Below are positions 24,930 to 31,177 of a stretch of DNA of 36,572 bases, in pieces. Each line of letters opens with the position of its first letter. The first letter of the stretch is position 1. The notes under the pieces are model-generated. The model was not told the origin of the DNA, did not search any database, and worked only from the letters and a program-made list of their open reading frames with translations. The stretch is from positions 1 to 36,572 of the forward strand of contig CASFMA010000031.1 in the NCBI GenBank assembly GCA_949295675.1, in the 5' to 3' direction. The DNA is from an uncultured Spirochaetales bacterium. Its GTDB lineage: Bacteria; Spirochaetota; Spirochaetia; Sphaerochaetales; Sphaerochaetaceae. A program made the translations under genes and the position numbers.

Positions 24930-26687
24930 ATGAGAATGTCCAGAATGTTTTCGAAAACTCTCAGGGAAGCGCCAAACGGTGCGGATACAAAAGGTTATGA
25001 ATACCTTCTGAGAGCCGGGTATATCAGGCAGATGGGTGCGGGAATCTTCTCCCTGCTTCCTCTCGGCTTCAGAGCTACAGAGAAGATCAAGGCAATCATT
25101 CGCTCAGAGATGGAAGCCATAGGGGCCGAAGAGATGGAAATGCCTGTCGTGAACCCCGCTGATATCTGGAAGGAAACAGGAAGATACTACTCAATCGACA
25201 AGGAGATGAGCCGCTTCAAGGACAGGAACAACAGGGACATGGTCCTTGCTATGACCCACGAGGAGGCTGTCACTGATATAGCAAGGGGTGAGGTCGACTC
25301 ATACAAGAGGCTGCCGCGTCTTGTCTATCAGATGCAGACGAAATGGAGGGATGATCCAAGGCCAAGGGCCGGCCTGATAAGGGTACGTGAGTTCACGATG
25401 CTCGACTCATATTCATTCGACAGGGACGCTGCTGGGCTCGACAAGGTTTACAGGGATCATTACAGGGCATATTTCAGGATATTCTCACGCTGCGGGCTCC
25501 CTTCGATCGCGGTAGGTGCGGACTCAGGCATGATGGGAGGCAAGATATCCCATGAGTACATGTACCTCTCCCCGATCGGCGAGGATACGATAATCTACTG
25601 CCCGGAGTGCGGCTATACAGCCAACAGGCAGATTGCGAAGTTCAGCAAGGAATACTTCCCGGAGGAGATGAAGGAGATCGAGAAGAGGGAGACTCCTGAG
25701 TCAAAGACAATCGAAGCGCTTGCCGAATACCTTGGCGTCGATCCGAAGAAGACAGCGAAGTGTGTCTTCATGGTCGGCTCTTTCATAAACGACAAGAACG
25801 GCGAGGAGGAAGACAAGCTCATCGTAGCGGTAGTGCGCGGTGATCTTGAGGTCGAGGAGTCAAAGCTTTCCAACGCAGCCAGGGCAAATGCGCTGCGCCC
25901 TGCACACGAGGAAGAGATAACCGCATGCGGAATGGTCCCGGGCTATGCCTCCCCTATCGGGGCAAAGGGAGACTTCATCTGCATCGTAGATGACTCGGTC
26001 GCGAAGTCAAACAACCTTGTAGCTGGCGCGAACGAGGCTGGATACCACCTTCTCAACACGAACTATGGACGTGACTACAGCGGAATGGTAGCGGATATAG
26101 CATCAGCGCGCGATGGCTTTGCATGCCCAGTCTGCGGTAAGCCGCTCAAGGCCTCGAAAGGCGTGGAGATCGGAAATATATTCCAGCTCGGCACAAGGTA
26201 CTCCGAGGCGATGAACTGCACTTACCAGGATGAGAACGGCAAGCAGGTTCCTGTCGTGATGGGCTCATACGGAATAGGTGTCGGCAGGCTTCTCGCATGC
26301 CTCGCGGAGGAATACAACGACGAGGGCGGCCTCAAGCTCCCTGTATCGGTGGCGCCTTATCAGGTGCACCTTGTATCGCTGGTGAAGGAGACTGAGATCG
26401 CTGACAAGATCTACGAAGATCTGGAAAAGGCGGGGATCGAGGTCCTGTATGATGACAGGAAGGAGACCGCAGGCGTCAAGTTCGCGGATGCAGACCTTAT
26501 CGGCATCCCTCTGAGGATCACCCTTGGAAACAGAAGCCTCAAGGAAGGAAAGGTGGAGGTCAAGATAAGGGAAAGCGGAGAGACAACCTCATTCCTCCTG
26601 GAGGATATAGCTGACGAGATCAAGGCTGAGATAATGAGAGAGCAGCAGGAGATCGACAGCAGGATAGTAAACAAGGAACTGGACTGA
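24930..26687 (+). CDS. proS: Prolyl-tRNA synthetase, bacterial type with editing insertion
   Basis: The 585-residue class II enzyme has the bacterial ProRS layout: catalytic core with LRAGYIRQMGAGIFSLLPLG near 28-47, MTHEEAVTD near 108-116, the motif 2 loop KWRDDPRPRAGLIRVREF, an INS (YbaK-like) insertion between about residues 225 and 400 that hydrolyses mischarged Ala-tRNA-Pro, motif 3 (GSYGIGVGRLLACLAEEY) and the C-terminal anticodon-binding domain. A Cys pair (CPECG near 224 and CPVCG near 395) brackets the insertion. AGGAG ten bases upstream supports the ATG. The gene ends at a strong terminator shared with no other plus-strand gene, so it is monocistronic. Confidence 0.96.
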   Translation: MRMSRMFSKTLREAPNGADTKGYEYLLRAGYIRQMGAGIFSLLPLGFRATEKIKAIIRSEMEAIGAEEMEMPVVNPADIWKETGRYYSIDKEMSRFKDRNNRDMVLAMTHEEAVTDIARGEVDSYKRLPRLVYQMQTKWRDDPRPRAGLIRVREFTMLDSYSFDRDAAGLDKVYRDHYRAYFRIFSRCGLPSIAVGADSGMMGGKISHEYMYLSPIGEDTIIYCPECGYTANRQIAKFSKEYFPEEMKEIEKRETPESKTIEALAEYLGVDPKKTAKCVFMVGSFINDKNGEEEDKLIVAVVRGDLEVEESKLSNAARANALRPAHEEEITACGMVPGYASPIGAKGDFICIVDDSVAKSNNLVAGANEAGYHLLNTNYGRDYSGMVADIASARDGFACPVCGKPLKASKGVEIGNIFQLGTRYSEAMNCTYQDENGKQVPVVMGSYGIGVGRLLACLAEEYNDEGGLKLPVSVAPYQVHLVSLVKETEIADKIYEDLEKAGIEVLYDDRKETAGVKFADADLIGIPLRITLGNRSLKEGKVEVKIRESGETTSFLLEDIADEIKAEIMREQQEIDSRIVNKELD

Positions 26688-26708
26688 AGCAGTCCATCGC
26701 GAAGAAAG

Positions 26709-26748
26709 GAAGCCCTTCAAGCACAGGCCTGAAGGGCTTCTTCATATT
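26709..26748 (+). terminator. Intrinsic terminator of proS
   Basis: GAAGCCCTTCA pairs perfectly with TGAAGGGCTTC (11 base pairs, ten-base loop) and is followed by the T-rich TTCATATT. It lies 21 bases after the proS stop. Confidence 0.8.
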
Positions 26749-26757
26749 ATCGCGGAA

Positions 26758-26794
26758 AAGAAAAGGAGGCAGCCTCACAGGAAACCGCCTCCTT
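26758..26794 (-). terminator. Intrinsic terminator of the ankyrin gene
   Basis: On the minus strand AAGGAGGC and GCCTCCTT form an eight-base-pair stem with a 16-base loop, followed by TTCTTTTCC. It starts 16 bases after the ankyrin stop. Confidence 0.75.
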
Positions 26795-26810
26795 CATTGC
26801 ACTGCCTGGA

Positions 26811-27323
26811 TTATACAGCGCCTTTCTCCTTGAGGACATTCACAAGATATGTCCTCTTAGCGGCTTTCGCATAGTCAAGGACAGAATGCCCCTGATAATC
26901 GCGTGCGTTGATATCTGCACCGCTTCTGATGAGCTGTGTGGAAATCTTTGTCTCGTCATTGCTGTTCACAGCCATGATGAGAGCAGTCTCGCCAAGATAG
27001 TTCCTTGCATCAATGTTAGCGCCAGCTGCAAGGAGTGCCTCGATTACCTTTGGGTTCTTTGAGCTATTTGCCGCAAGATGAAGGGCATTTGACCTGTACT
27101 TAGGCTCAGCCTCATGGATGTCAGCACCAGCGGCGATGAGTGCGTTGAGGACAGCAACAGAGTGATTGTACTGTGCAGCAAGCATCACAGGAGTCAGACC
27201 CCATTCATTATGAGCATTGATATCAGCACCCTTATCCAAGAGGTCCTTGATATCCCTGGCCTTCGTTGCGCTTATAGCAGCGGCAAGAAGCTTCTTATTA
27301 AGAGAATCAACAGATTTTGCCAT
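26811..27323 (-). CDS. Small ankyrin-repeat protein
   Basis: The 170-residue protein consists almost entirely of about four ankyrin repeats: ADINAHNEWGLTPVMLAAQYNH (34-55), ADIHEAEPKYRSNALHLAANS (68-88), ANIDARNYLGETALIMAVNS (102-121) and ADINARDYQGHSVLDYAKAA (136-155), plus a helical N-cap. Ankyrin proteins bind other proteins; no catalytic domain is attached and there is no signal peptide, so it is probably a cytoplasmic adaptor. I choose the ATG at 27323 because GGAGG lies eight bases upstream; the longer frame adds a Cys/Phe-rich head with no ribosome site. It is a single-gene unit with its own terminator. The 204 bases to add hold no further gene. Confidence 0.88.
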   Translation of the reverse strand: MAKSVDSLNKKLLAAAISATKARDIKDLLDKGADINAHNEWGLTPVMLAAQYNHSVAVLNALIAAGADIHEAEPKYRSNALHLAANSSKNPKVIEALLAAGANIDARNYLGETALIMAVNSNDETKISTQLIRSGADINARDYQGHSVLDYAKAAKRTYLVNVLKEKGAV

Positions 27324-27492
27324 ATTATTTTCCTCCATTTCCGATATTGTCCCTAAACAATGGGAATGTAAAGCGAAAAAGATGCAAAAACAGCATTTTG
27401 ATAGATATAAATGCAATAGCATAAAAAAGTTATAGGTGTCTTCTTATACAAACTGTGCAAGAATGCCTAATCCTGGCATGAAATGCTTGCTC

Positions 27493-27521
27493 TTGCCTTA
27501 TCATGAAAGAGAGGGCAGAAT
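27493..27521 (+). promoter_or_regulatory. Promoter of add, leaderless arrangement
   Basis: TTGCCT and CAGAAT are 17 bases apart, and CAGAAT ends six bases before the ATG at 27528. The -10 is weak in its first base but keeps the key second A and last T. No ribosome site at normal spacing. Confidence 0.45.
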
Positions 27522-27527
27522 CTATAC

Positions 27528-28607
27528 ATGCTTACAGTAAAAGAGATCCAGACACTTCCGAAAGTAGAGCTTCATGAGCATCTTGATGGCTCGCTCAGGC
27601 CATCAACAATCATCGACCTCGCGAAGGAAAGAGGGATAGGACTGCCGGAGACAGACGCGGAAAAGCTTGGCGCATGGTTCAGGAAAGGTTCTGAAAGGAA
27701 ATCCCTGACTCTCTATCTGGAGAGCTTCAGCATCACGACAGCCGTGATGCAGGACAGGCAGGCGCTGGAAAGGACAGCAAGGGAAGAGATGGAGGACCTT
27801 GCTGCAGATGGGGTCGTCTATGCCGAGATCCGCTTCGCCCCTTCCCTTCACACGGCAGGAGGCCTCTCGATGGACGAGGTTGTGAGGGCAGTGCTTGATG
27901 GACTGCAGGAAGGAAGGCGGAAGACAGGAACGGAATTCGGACTCATACTCTGCGCAATGCGCCATGAAAGCCCGGCTATATCCCTGAAAGTCGCGGAGCT
28001 TTGCGCGGCATATGCCGACAGGGGCGTCGTCGGATTCGATCTTGCAGGAGATGAAGCGGGCAACCCCGCCAAGAAGCATATAGAGGCCTTCGAATACATA
28101 AGGCGCAAGAACTTCAACATAACAATCCACGCGGGAGAGGCATTCGGGACAGAGTCGATATGGCAGGCCATACAGATATGCGGAGCGCACAGGATCGGGC
28201 ACGGCACTAGGCTGATTGACGATATGAAGATCGAGGATGGGAGGATAACCCGGATGGGAAGCCTGGCAAGCTTCGTGCTTGACAAAAGGATTCCCCTTGA
28301 GATGTGCCTCACATCAAATGTCGGCACAGGAGCTGTCGAGAGCTATGAGGCCCATCCATTCCCTCTGTTCTACCGGAGCAAGTTCAGGGTATTCCTCTGC
28401 ACGGACAACAGGCTGATGAGCGGGACATCGCTGTCGAATGAGCTCGCGATAGCATCACAGCGCTATGGCCTCGGCATCAATGATATCGAGAAGATCACGA
28501 TAAATGCGATGAAGAGCGCTTTCTGCCACCATGACAAGAAGCTTGACCTCATCTACAACGTGATAAAGAAAGGCTATGCAGAGAAAAGAGAGGCTTGGGG
28601 ATTATAG
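27528..28607 (+). CDS. add: Adenosine deaminase
   Basis: The 359-residue amidohydrolase converts adenosine to inosine in purine salvage. Zinc ligands and catalytic residues are visible: LHEHLDGSL (His16, His18), the HAGEAFG segment (His and the proton-donor Glu), RIGHGTRL, and the last ligand Asp in FLCTDNRLMSGTSLSNE. The TDNRLMS form (rather than TDDP) is that of the actinobacterial-type subfamily, so it is not a loss of function. The 3' end overlaps the convergent rhomboid gene by six bases, and a hairpin spanning both stops ends both transcripts. It has its own leaderless-type promoter and stands alone. Confidence 0.94.
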   Translation: MLTVKEIQTLPKVELHEHLDGSLRPSTIIDLAKERGIGLPETDAEKLGAWFRKGSERKSLTLYLESFSITTAVMQDRQALERTAREEMEDLAADGVVYAEIRFAPSLHTAGGLSMDEVVRAVLDGLQEGRRKTGTEFGLILCAMRHESPAISLKVAELCAAYADRGVVGFDLAGDEAGNPAKKHIEAFEYIRRKNFNITIHAGEAFGTESIWQAIQICGAHRIGHGTRLIDDMKIEDGRITRMGSLASFVLDKRIPLEMCLTSNVGTGAVESYEAHPFPLFYRSKFRVFLCTDNRLMSGTSLSNELAIASQRYGLGINDIEKITINAMKSAFCHHDKKLDLIYNVIKKGYAEKREAWGL

Positions 28608-28618
28608 GCCCCAGGCCT
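28591..28618. terminator. Bidirectional terminator inside the ends of add and the rhomboid gene
   Basis: AGGCTTGGGG and CCCCAGGCCT form a ten-base-pair stem (one G-U) around an eight-base loop that contains the add stop. In the minus direction it is followed by CTCTCTTTTCTC, a good U-rich tail; in the plus direction by TCCATGGCTTT, a poorer one. Because the arms are inverted repeats and lie in coding sequence, both proteins end in the residues AWGL. Confidence 0.6.
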
Positions 28619-29228
28619 TCCATGGCTTTATCCTCATGCGTATCATAACGTAGAGGAACGCGAAGAGAAGCCCGAACAGATGCGTCGCATGCCCGATCGA
28701 TCCGGACGAGAACACAGAGCCGAAGAACTCGATGAAGAAGTAAAGCAGGACAAGCATCGAGGCCCTCATCGGGATTATCCCGAAAAGCAGCACCCCTGCG
28801 GACGGGAAGAATACGGAGAAAAGCAGCATCACCCCATAGATCGCGCCCGATGCCCCAAGAAGCATTATGTTCTGGCCTGTGAAGTAGAAGAAGAAATAGC
28901 TTGCTATCCCTGAAAGCGTGCCGACAAGGAAGTAGAAAAGGACAAACTCCCTCGTCCCTATCCTGCGTTCAACAGGAGAGCCGAACATGAAGAGCGCAAG
29001 CATGTTGAAAAGCAGATGCCATATGCCGCCGTGCATGAACATATATGTGACGAACTGCCAGTACCAATGGCGATACAGCACCATTGACGGTATGAGGGAG
29101 AAGACATAAAGCAACCTCGGGAAGAGGAATGTGACGACCCCGAATGCTATGATGTTGATGACAGCGATGATCGCCGCAGCATTCGAATATGTATACCTGA
29201 ACTGTCTGTTTATGATGCTGTTCCGCAT
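28602..29228 (-). CDS. Rhomboid-family intramembrane serine protease
   Basis: The 208-residue protein has six hydrophobic helices with the rhomboid signatures: HLLFN (HxxxN, residues 71-75) in the second helix, the nucleophile Ser127 in GASGAIYG, and the partner His183 in THLFGLLFAF. Such proteases cut membrane-anchored substrates within or next to the bilayer. I choose the ATG at 29228, since TAATTT of a TTGACC-N17-TAATTT promoter stands seven bases upstream; an open frame start at 29267 would lie upstream of that promoter. No partner gene is linked, so the substrate is unknown. The C-terminus shares its DNA with the end of add. Confidence 0.9.
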   Translation of the reverse strand: MRNSIINRQFRYTYSNAAAIIAVINIIAFGVVTFLFPRLLYVFSLIPSMVLYRHWYWQFVTYMFMHGGIWHLLFNMLALFMFGSPVERRIGTREFVLFYFLVGTLSGIASYFFFYFTGQNIMLLGASGAIYGVMLLFSVFFPSAGVLLFGIIPMRASMLVLLYFFIEFFGSVFSSGSIGHATHLFGLLFAFLYVMIRMRIKPWKAWGL

Positions 29229-29235
29229 AACACAG

Positions 29236-29264
29236 AAATTAACGGCATCCATGCAGAGGGTCAA
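29236..29264 (-). promoter_or_regulatory. Sigma-70 promoter of the rhomboid gene, leaderless arrangement
   Basis: TTGACC and TAATTT are 17 bases apart and the -10 ends seven bases before the ATG at 29228. It is divergent from the sRNA units. Confidence 0.6.
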
Positions 29265-29354
29265 CATGAAAGAATTTGCACACTGTTACATTTTTTCACA
29301 GCTAAAATTACATGATAGTGACAAAACAGCGTCAAAACTGCGCAGAACAGGAGT

Positions 29355-29370
29355 TGGCACGCTTCTTGCT
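29355..29370 (+). promoter_or_regulatory. Sigma-54 (-24/-12) promoter of predicted sRNA 1
   Basis: TGGCACGCTTCTTGCT matches the TGGCACG-N4-TTGCW consensus at every fixed base, with GG and GC ten bases apart. The expected start is 29381. Upstream, CAAAACAGCG and CAAAACTGCG (29322 and 29333, eleven bases apart) and a CTGT/ACAG inverted repeat at 29282-29301 could bind the activator. They do not resemble the psp sites. Confidence 0.8.
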
Positions 29371-29380
29371 AATAGAGGAA

Positions 29381-29454
29381 TAGAGCAAACAGTTTTTTCA
29401 ACAAACCTCCTTTTTAGTGTATTCAAAGACAGCCACGTGCTGTCTTTGTTTTTT
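29381..29454 (+). ncRNA. Predicted sigma-54-dependent small RNA 1
   Basis: About 74 bases run from the predicted +1 to the end of a T-run. No ATG and no open frame of note lies inside. The 5' part AGAGCAAACAGTTTTTTCAA is followed by an unpaired ACAAACCTCCTTTTT, which contains the anti-Shine-Dalgarno CCUCC, and then a ten-base-pair terminator stem. A related RNA follows 130 bases downstream. The combination of -24/-12 promoter, short size, C/U-rich seed and intrinsic terminator is what trans-acting sRNAs look like. I do not recognise it as a known family, and expression is unproven. Confidence 0.6.
29424..29454 (+). terminator. Intrinsic terminator of sRNA 1
   Basis: CAAAGACAGC and GCTGTCTTTG form a perfect ten-base-pair stem with the loop CACGT, followed by six T. 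No protein gene precedes it on this strand, so it must end a non-coding transcript. Confidence 0.88.
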
Positions 29455-29484
29455 AATTGAAGTTCCTGTGAAGCATATTAACTT

Positions 29485-29500
29485 TGGCACGGACCTTGTA
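29485..29500 (+). promoter_or_regulatory. Sigma-54 (-24/-12) promoter of predicted sRNA 2
   Basis: TGGCACGGACCTTGTA has a perfect -24 box at correct spacing; the -12 box reads TTGTA, with T for the usual C. Expected start is 29511. It begins 31 bases after the sRNA 1 terminator. Confidence 0.6.
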
Positions 29501-29510
29501 GATATTAAGC

Positions 29511-29602
29511 AAAGAGCAACAGTTTTCACCTCCTTTGCGTGGAAAACATTCGCCGGACGGACTCTCCCACCCCATTTTTCATCCGTCCGGCGTCTTTCTT
29601 TC
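29511..29602 (+). ncRNA. Predicted sigma-54-dependent small RNA 2, paralogue of sRNA 1
   Basis: About 90 bases with no ATG. The 5' end AAAGAGCAACAGTTTTCACC aligns with that of sRNA 1 when both are numbered from their independently predicted starts (AGAGCAA at +2/+3, then CAGTTTT), and CCTCCTTT follows. Here GTTTTC pairs with GAAAAC (29522-29527 with 29542-29547), presenting CUCCUUUGC in a loop. A terminator hairpin with a C-rich loop CUCUCCCACCCC follows. Two C/U-rich unpaired segments suit pairing with ribosome sites, as UCCC-motif sRNAs of staphylococci do. Unproven. Confidence 0.58.
29551..29602 (+). terminator. Intrinsic terminator of sRNA 2
   Basis: CGCCGGACGGA and TCCGTCCGGCG form a perfect eleven-base-pair stem with a 20-base loop, followed by TCTTTCTTTC. 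It ends 28 bases before rlmE and overlaps the region of the rlmE -35. Confidence 0.85.
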
Positions 29603-29617
29603 AAAAGGGAAATAAAC

Positions 29618-29623
29618 TAGACT
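29618..29623 (+). promoter_or_regulatory. -10 element (TAGACT) of rlmE, leaderless arrangement
   Basis: TAGACT then six bases then ATG at 29630, the same hexamer and gap as at the SNF2 gene. A weak TTTCTT 17 bases upstream may be the -35. Confidence 0.45.
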
Positions 29624-29629
29624 TGCAGC

Positions 29630-30229
29630 ATGGCAGTTTCAAGAAGAGACAAAGCGGACTTCTTCACGAAGAAGGCGCACAGCGAGGGTTATCCTGCACG
29701 TTCGGTGTATAAGCTTGAGGAGATAAACAGCACTCACCGCATAATAAAGCCGGGCGACTGCGTGCTCGATGTCGGAGCAGCTCCAGGCTCATGGACGCTG
29801 TATACCCACCGTGAACTGATAAAAGGCAGAGGCAAGATAGTATCATGCGACCTCAATCCACTCTCGCTGGATCCTGTCCCGCCGACAGTAATAGAGTTCA
29901 CAGGCGATGCGTTCTCAAAGGAAATACGGGCCAGGCTTGTCGAGGAAGGCCCTTACGATGCGATAATATCAGATGCGGCACCGATGACGACAGGCAATAG
30001 AATCGTCGACACATCACGCTCGGAGTATCTTGCGGAGCAGGTCGTCATGCTGGCAGAGGAGCAGCTCAAGCCGCATGGCAACCTTGTCATAAAGATATTC
30101 CAGGGCGGAGGCGAGCAGGAAGTGCTGAAGAAGATGAGGACAATCTTCAAGAAGGCAAAGGCATTCAAGCCAAAGGCTTCCAGGGATGACTCTTTCGAGA
30201 TCTTCCTTATCGGGCTGGACAGGAACTGA
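29630..30229 (+). CDS. rlmE: 23S rRNA 2'-O-ribose methyltransferase RlmE (FtsJ)
   Basis: RlmE methylates a uridine of the 23S rRNA A-loop (U2552 in E. coli). The 199-residue protein begins SRRDKADFFTKKAHSEGYPARSVYKL in the family manner and has the SAM motif LDVGAAPGSWT (46-56). The K-D-K-E catalytic set is present: Lys28, Asp115 in SDAAP, Lys155 in VIKIF and Glu190 in DSFEIF. Length is close to the E. coli enzyme (209). No ribosome site precedes the ATG; a -10 box stands six bases before it. Its stop is six bases from the stop of the convergent mscS gene. Confidence 0.95.
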   Translation: MAVSRRDKADFFTKKAHSEGYPARSVYKLEEINSTHRIIKPGDCVLDVGAAPGSWTLYTHRELIKGRGKIVSCDLNPLSLDPVPPTVIEFTGDAFSKEIRARLVEEGPYDAIISDAAPMTTGNRIVDTSRSEYLAEQVVMLAEEQLKPHGNLVIKIFQGGGEQEVLKKMRTIFKKAKAFKPKASRDDSFEIFLIGLDRN

Positions 30230-30235
30230 TGGCGC

Positions 30236-31114
30236 TCAGCCTTCCTGGACTATATGGACATCAAGCTGGTTGAACGGCATGTCGAGGCCGTTCGCGCGAA
30301 GTGTCTTCAGCACGTCAGCGTTGAACTGCCAGTATGTCTTCCAGTAATCAGCAGGCTTCACCCAGGGCCTTACGATGATCGTTATGCCGCTGGCTCCATA
30401 TGAACCGACCTCCACGACAGGGGCAGGATCCTTCAGGACAGCAGGATATGATGAGATGAGGCCATAGAGAACCTCCTTGGCCTTCTCCGTATCCATGTCG
30501 TAGGAGATATCAATGGACATATCAATGCGTCGCTTCTCGATATATGAGTAATTGAGGATCGTATTGCTCCACACGTACTTGTTGTTGACAGTATATTTCT
30601 TGTTGTCCCCTGTCGAGAGCGTCACGCACATGAGGTCCATGGCCACGACAGTGCCGGCAACGCCGTCCTGCCCTATCTCAACCCAGTCCCCTACCCGGAA
30701 CGGATTGTTGAGAGCGATCATGAAGCCGCTGAAGAGCGAGCCTATCGACTCCTGAAGCGCAAAGCCAAGCACGACGCCTGTAACACCAAGGCCGGCGATG
30801 AGAGGCGTAAGATCTATCCCCCAGACAGCCAGGATGGAAAGGATCGCGATCATCCACACAAGCACCGAGCATATACGCCACACAAGCGATGCCATCAGCA
30901 CTGAGAACTTAGGATTCCTTGCAGAGAGTTTCTTGAAGAATCTCCTGACGATATATGAGATGATCTTCGCAGCCACGAATATGACAGCGGAGATGATGAT
31001 CGATATGACGAACTCCGGGATATTCGTACCTGTAGAGATTGAGCTGACCAGTGTCTCGATATCCGCGACTTCCTTGCTCTGTCCGGCCGCAGCCGTCGAT
31101 GCCAATGCTAGCAT
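30236..31114 (-). CDS. mscS: Small-conductance mechanosensitive channel (MscS family)
   Basis: The 292-residue membrane protein has three N-terminal membrane helices; the third, pore-lining one runs about 104-130 (IAGLGVTGVVLGFALQESIGSLFSG) with the Gly/Ala packing and FALQ of MscS, followed by NPFRVGDWVEI (137-147) and the beta and C-terminal domains ending in FNQLDVHI. It releases solutes on hypo-osmotic shock. I start at the ATG 31114 because AGGAG lies six bases upstream; the 14 residues of the longer frame come from the htpG terminator. It lies 64 bases after htpG on the same strand and may be read through it. Length matches E. coli MscS (286). Confidence 0.93.
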   Translation of the reverse strand: MLALASTAAAGQSKEVADIETLVSSISTGTNIPEFVISIIISAVIFVAAKIISYIVRRFFKKLSARNPKFSVLMASLVWRICSVLVWMIAILSILAVWGIDLTPLIAGLGVTGVVLGFALQESIGSLFSGFMIALNNPFRVGDWVEIGQDGVAGTVVAMDLMCVTLSTGDNKKYTVNNKYVWSNTILNYSYIEKRRIDMSIDISYDMDTEKAKEVLYGLISSYPAVLKDPAPVVEVGSYGASGITIIVRPWVKPADYWKTYWQFNADVLKTLRANGLDMPFNQLDVHIVQEG

Positions 31115-31119
31115 GGGCT

Positions 31120-31156
31120 TCTCCTGAAAAGAAAATGGACGGCACAGACCGTCCAT
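31120..31156 (-). terminator. Intrinsic terminator of htpG
   Basis: ATGGACGG and CCGTCCAT form a perfect eight-base-pair stem with a six-base loop, followed on the minus strand by TTTCTTTTC. The tail runs into the mscS ribosome site, so mscS either has weak read-through or its own promoter that I cannot place. Confidence 0.78.
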
Positions 31157-31177
31157 TCAACAATACCATCAATTTCC

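Noticed and set aside
27474-27490. TGGCATGAAATGCTTGC upstream of add as a sigma-54 promoter
   Set aside because: The GG and the candidate GC pairs are eight or twelve bases apart, never the required ten.
28381-28440. Loss of an adenosine deaminase active-site Asp (TDN instead of TDD)
   Set aside because: The TDNRLMS form is normal in a large subfamily of bacterial adenosine deaminases.
29131-29460. Plus-strand open frame of 109 codons across the rhomboid start and sRNA 1
   Set aside because: It is antisense to the rhomboid N-terminus, has no ribosome site and runs into the sRNA terminator.
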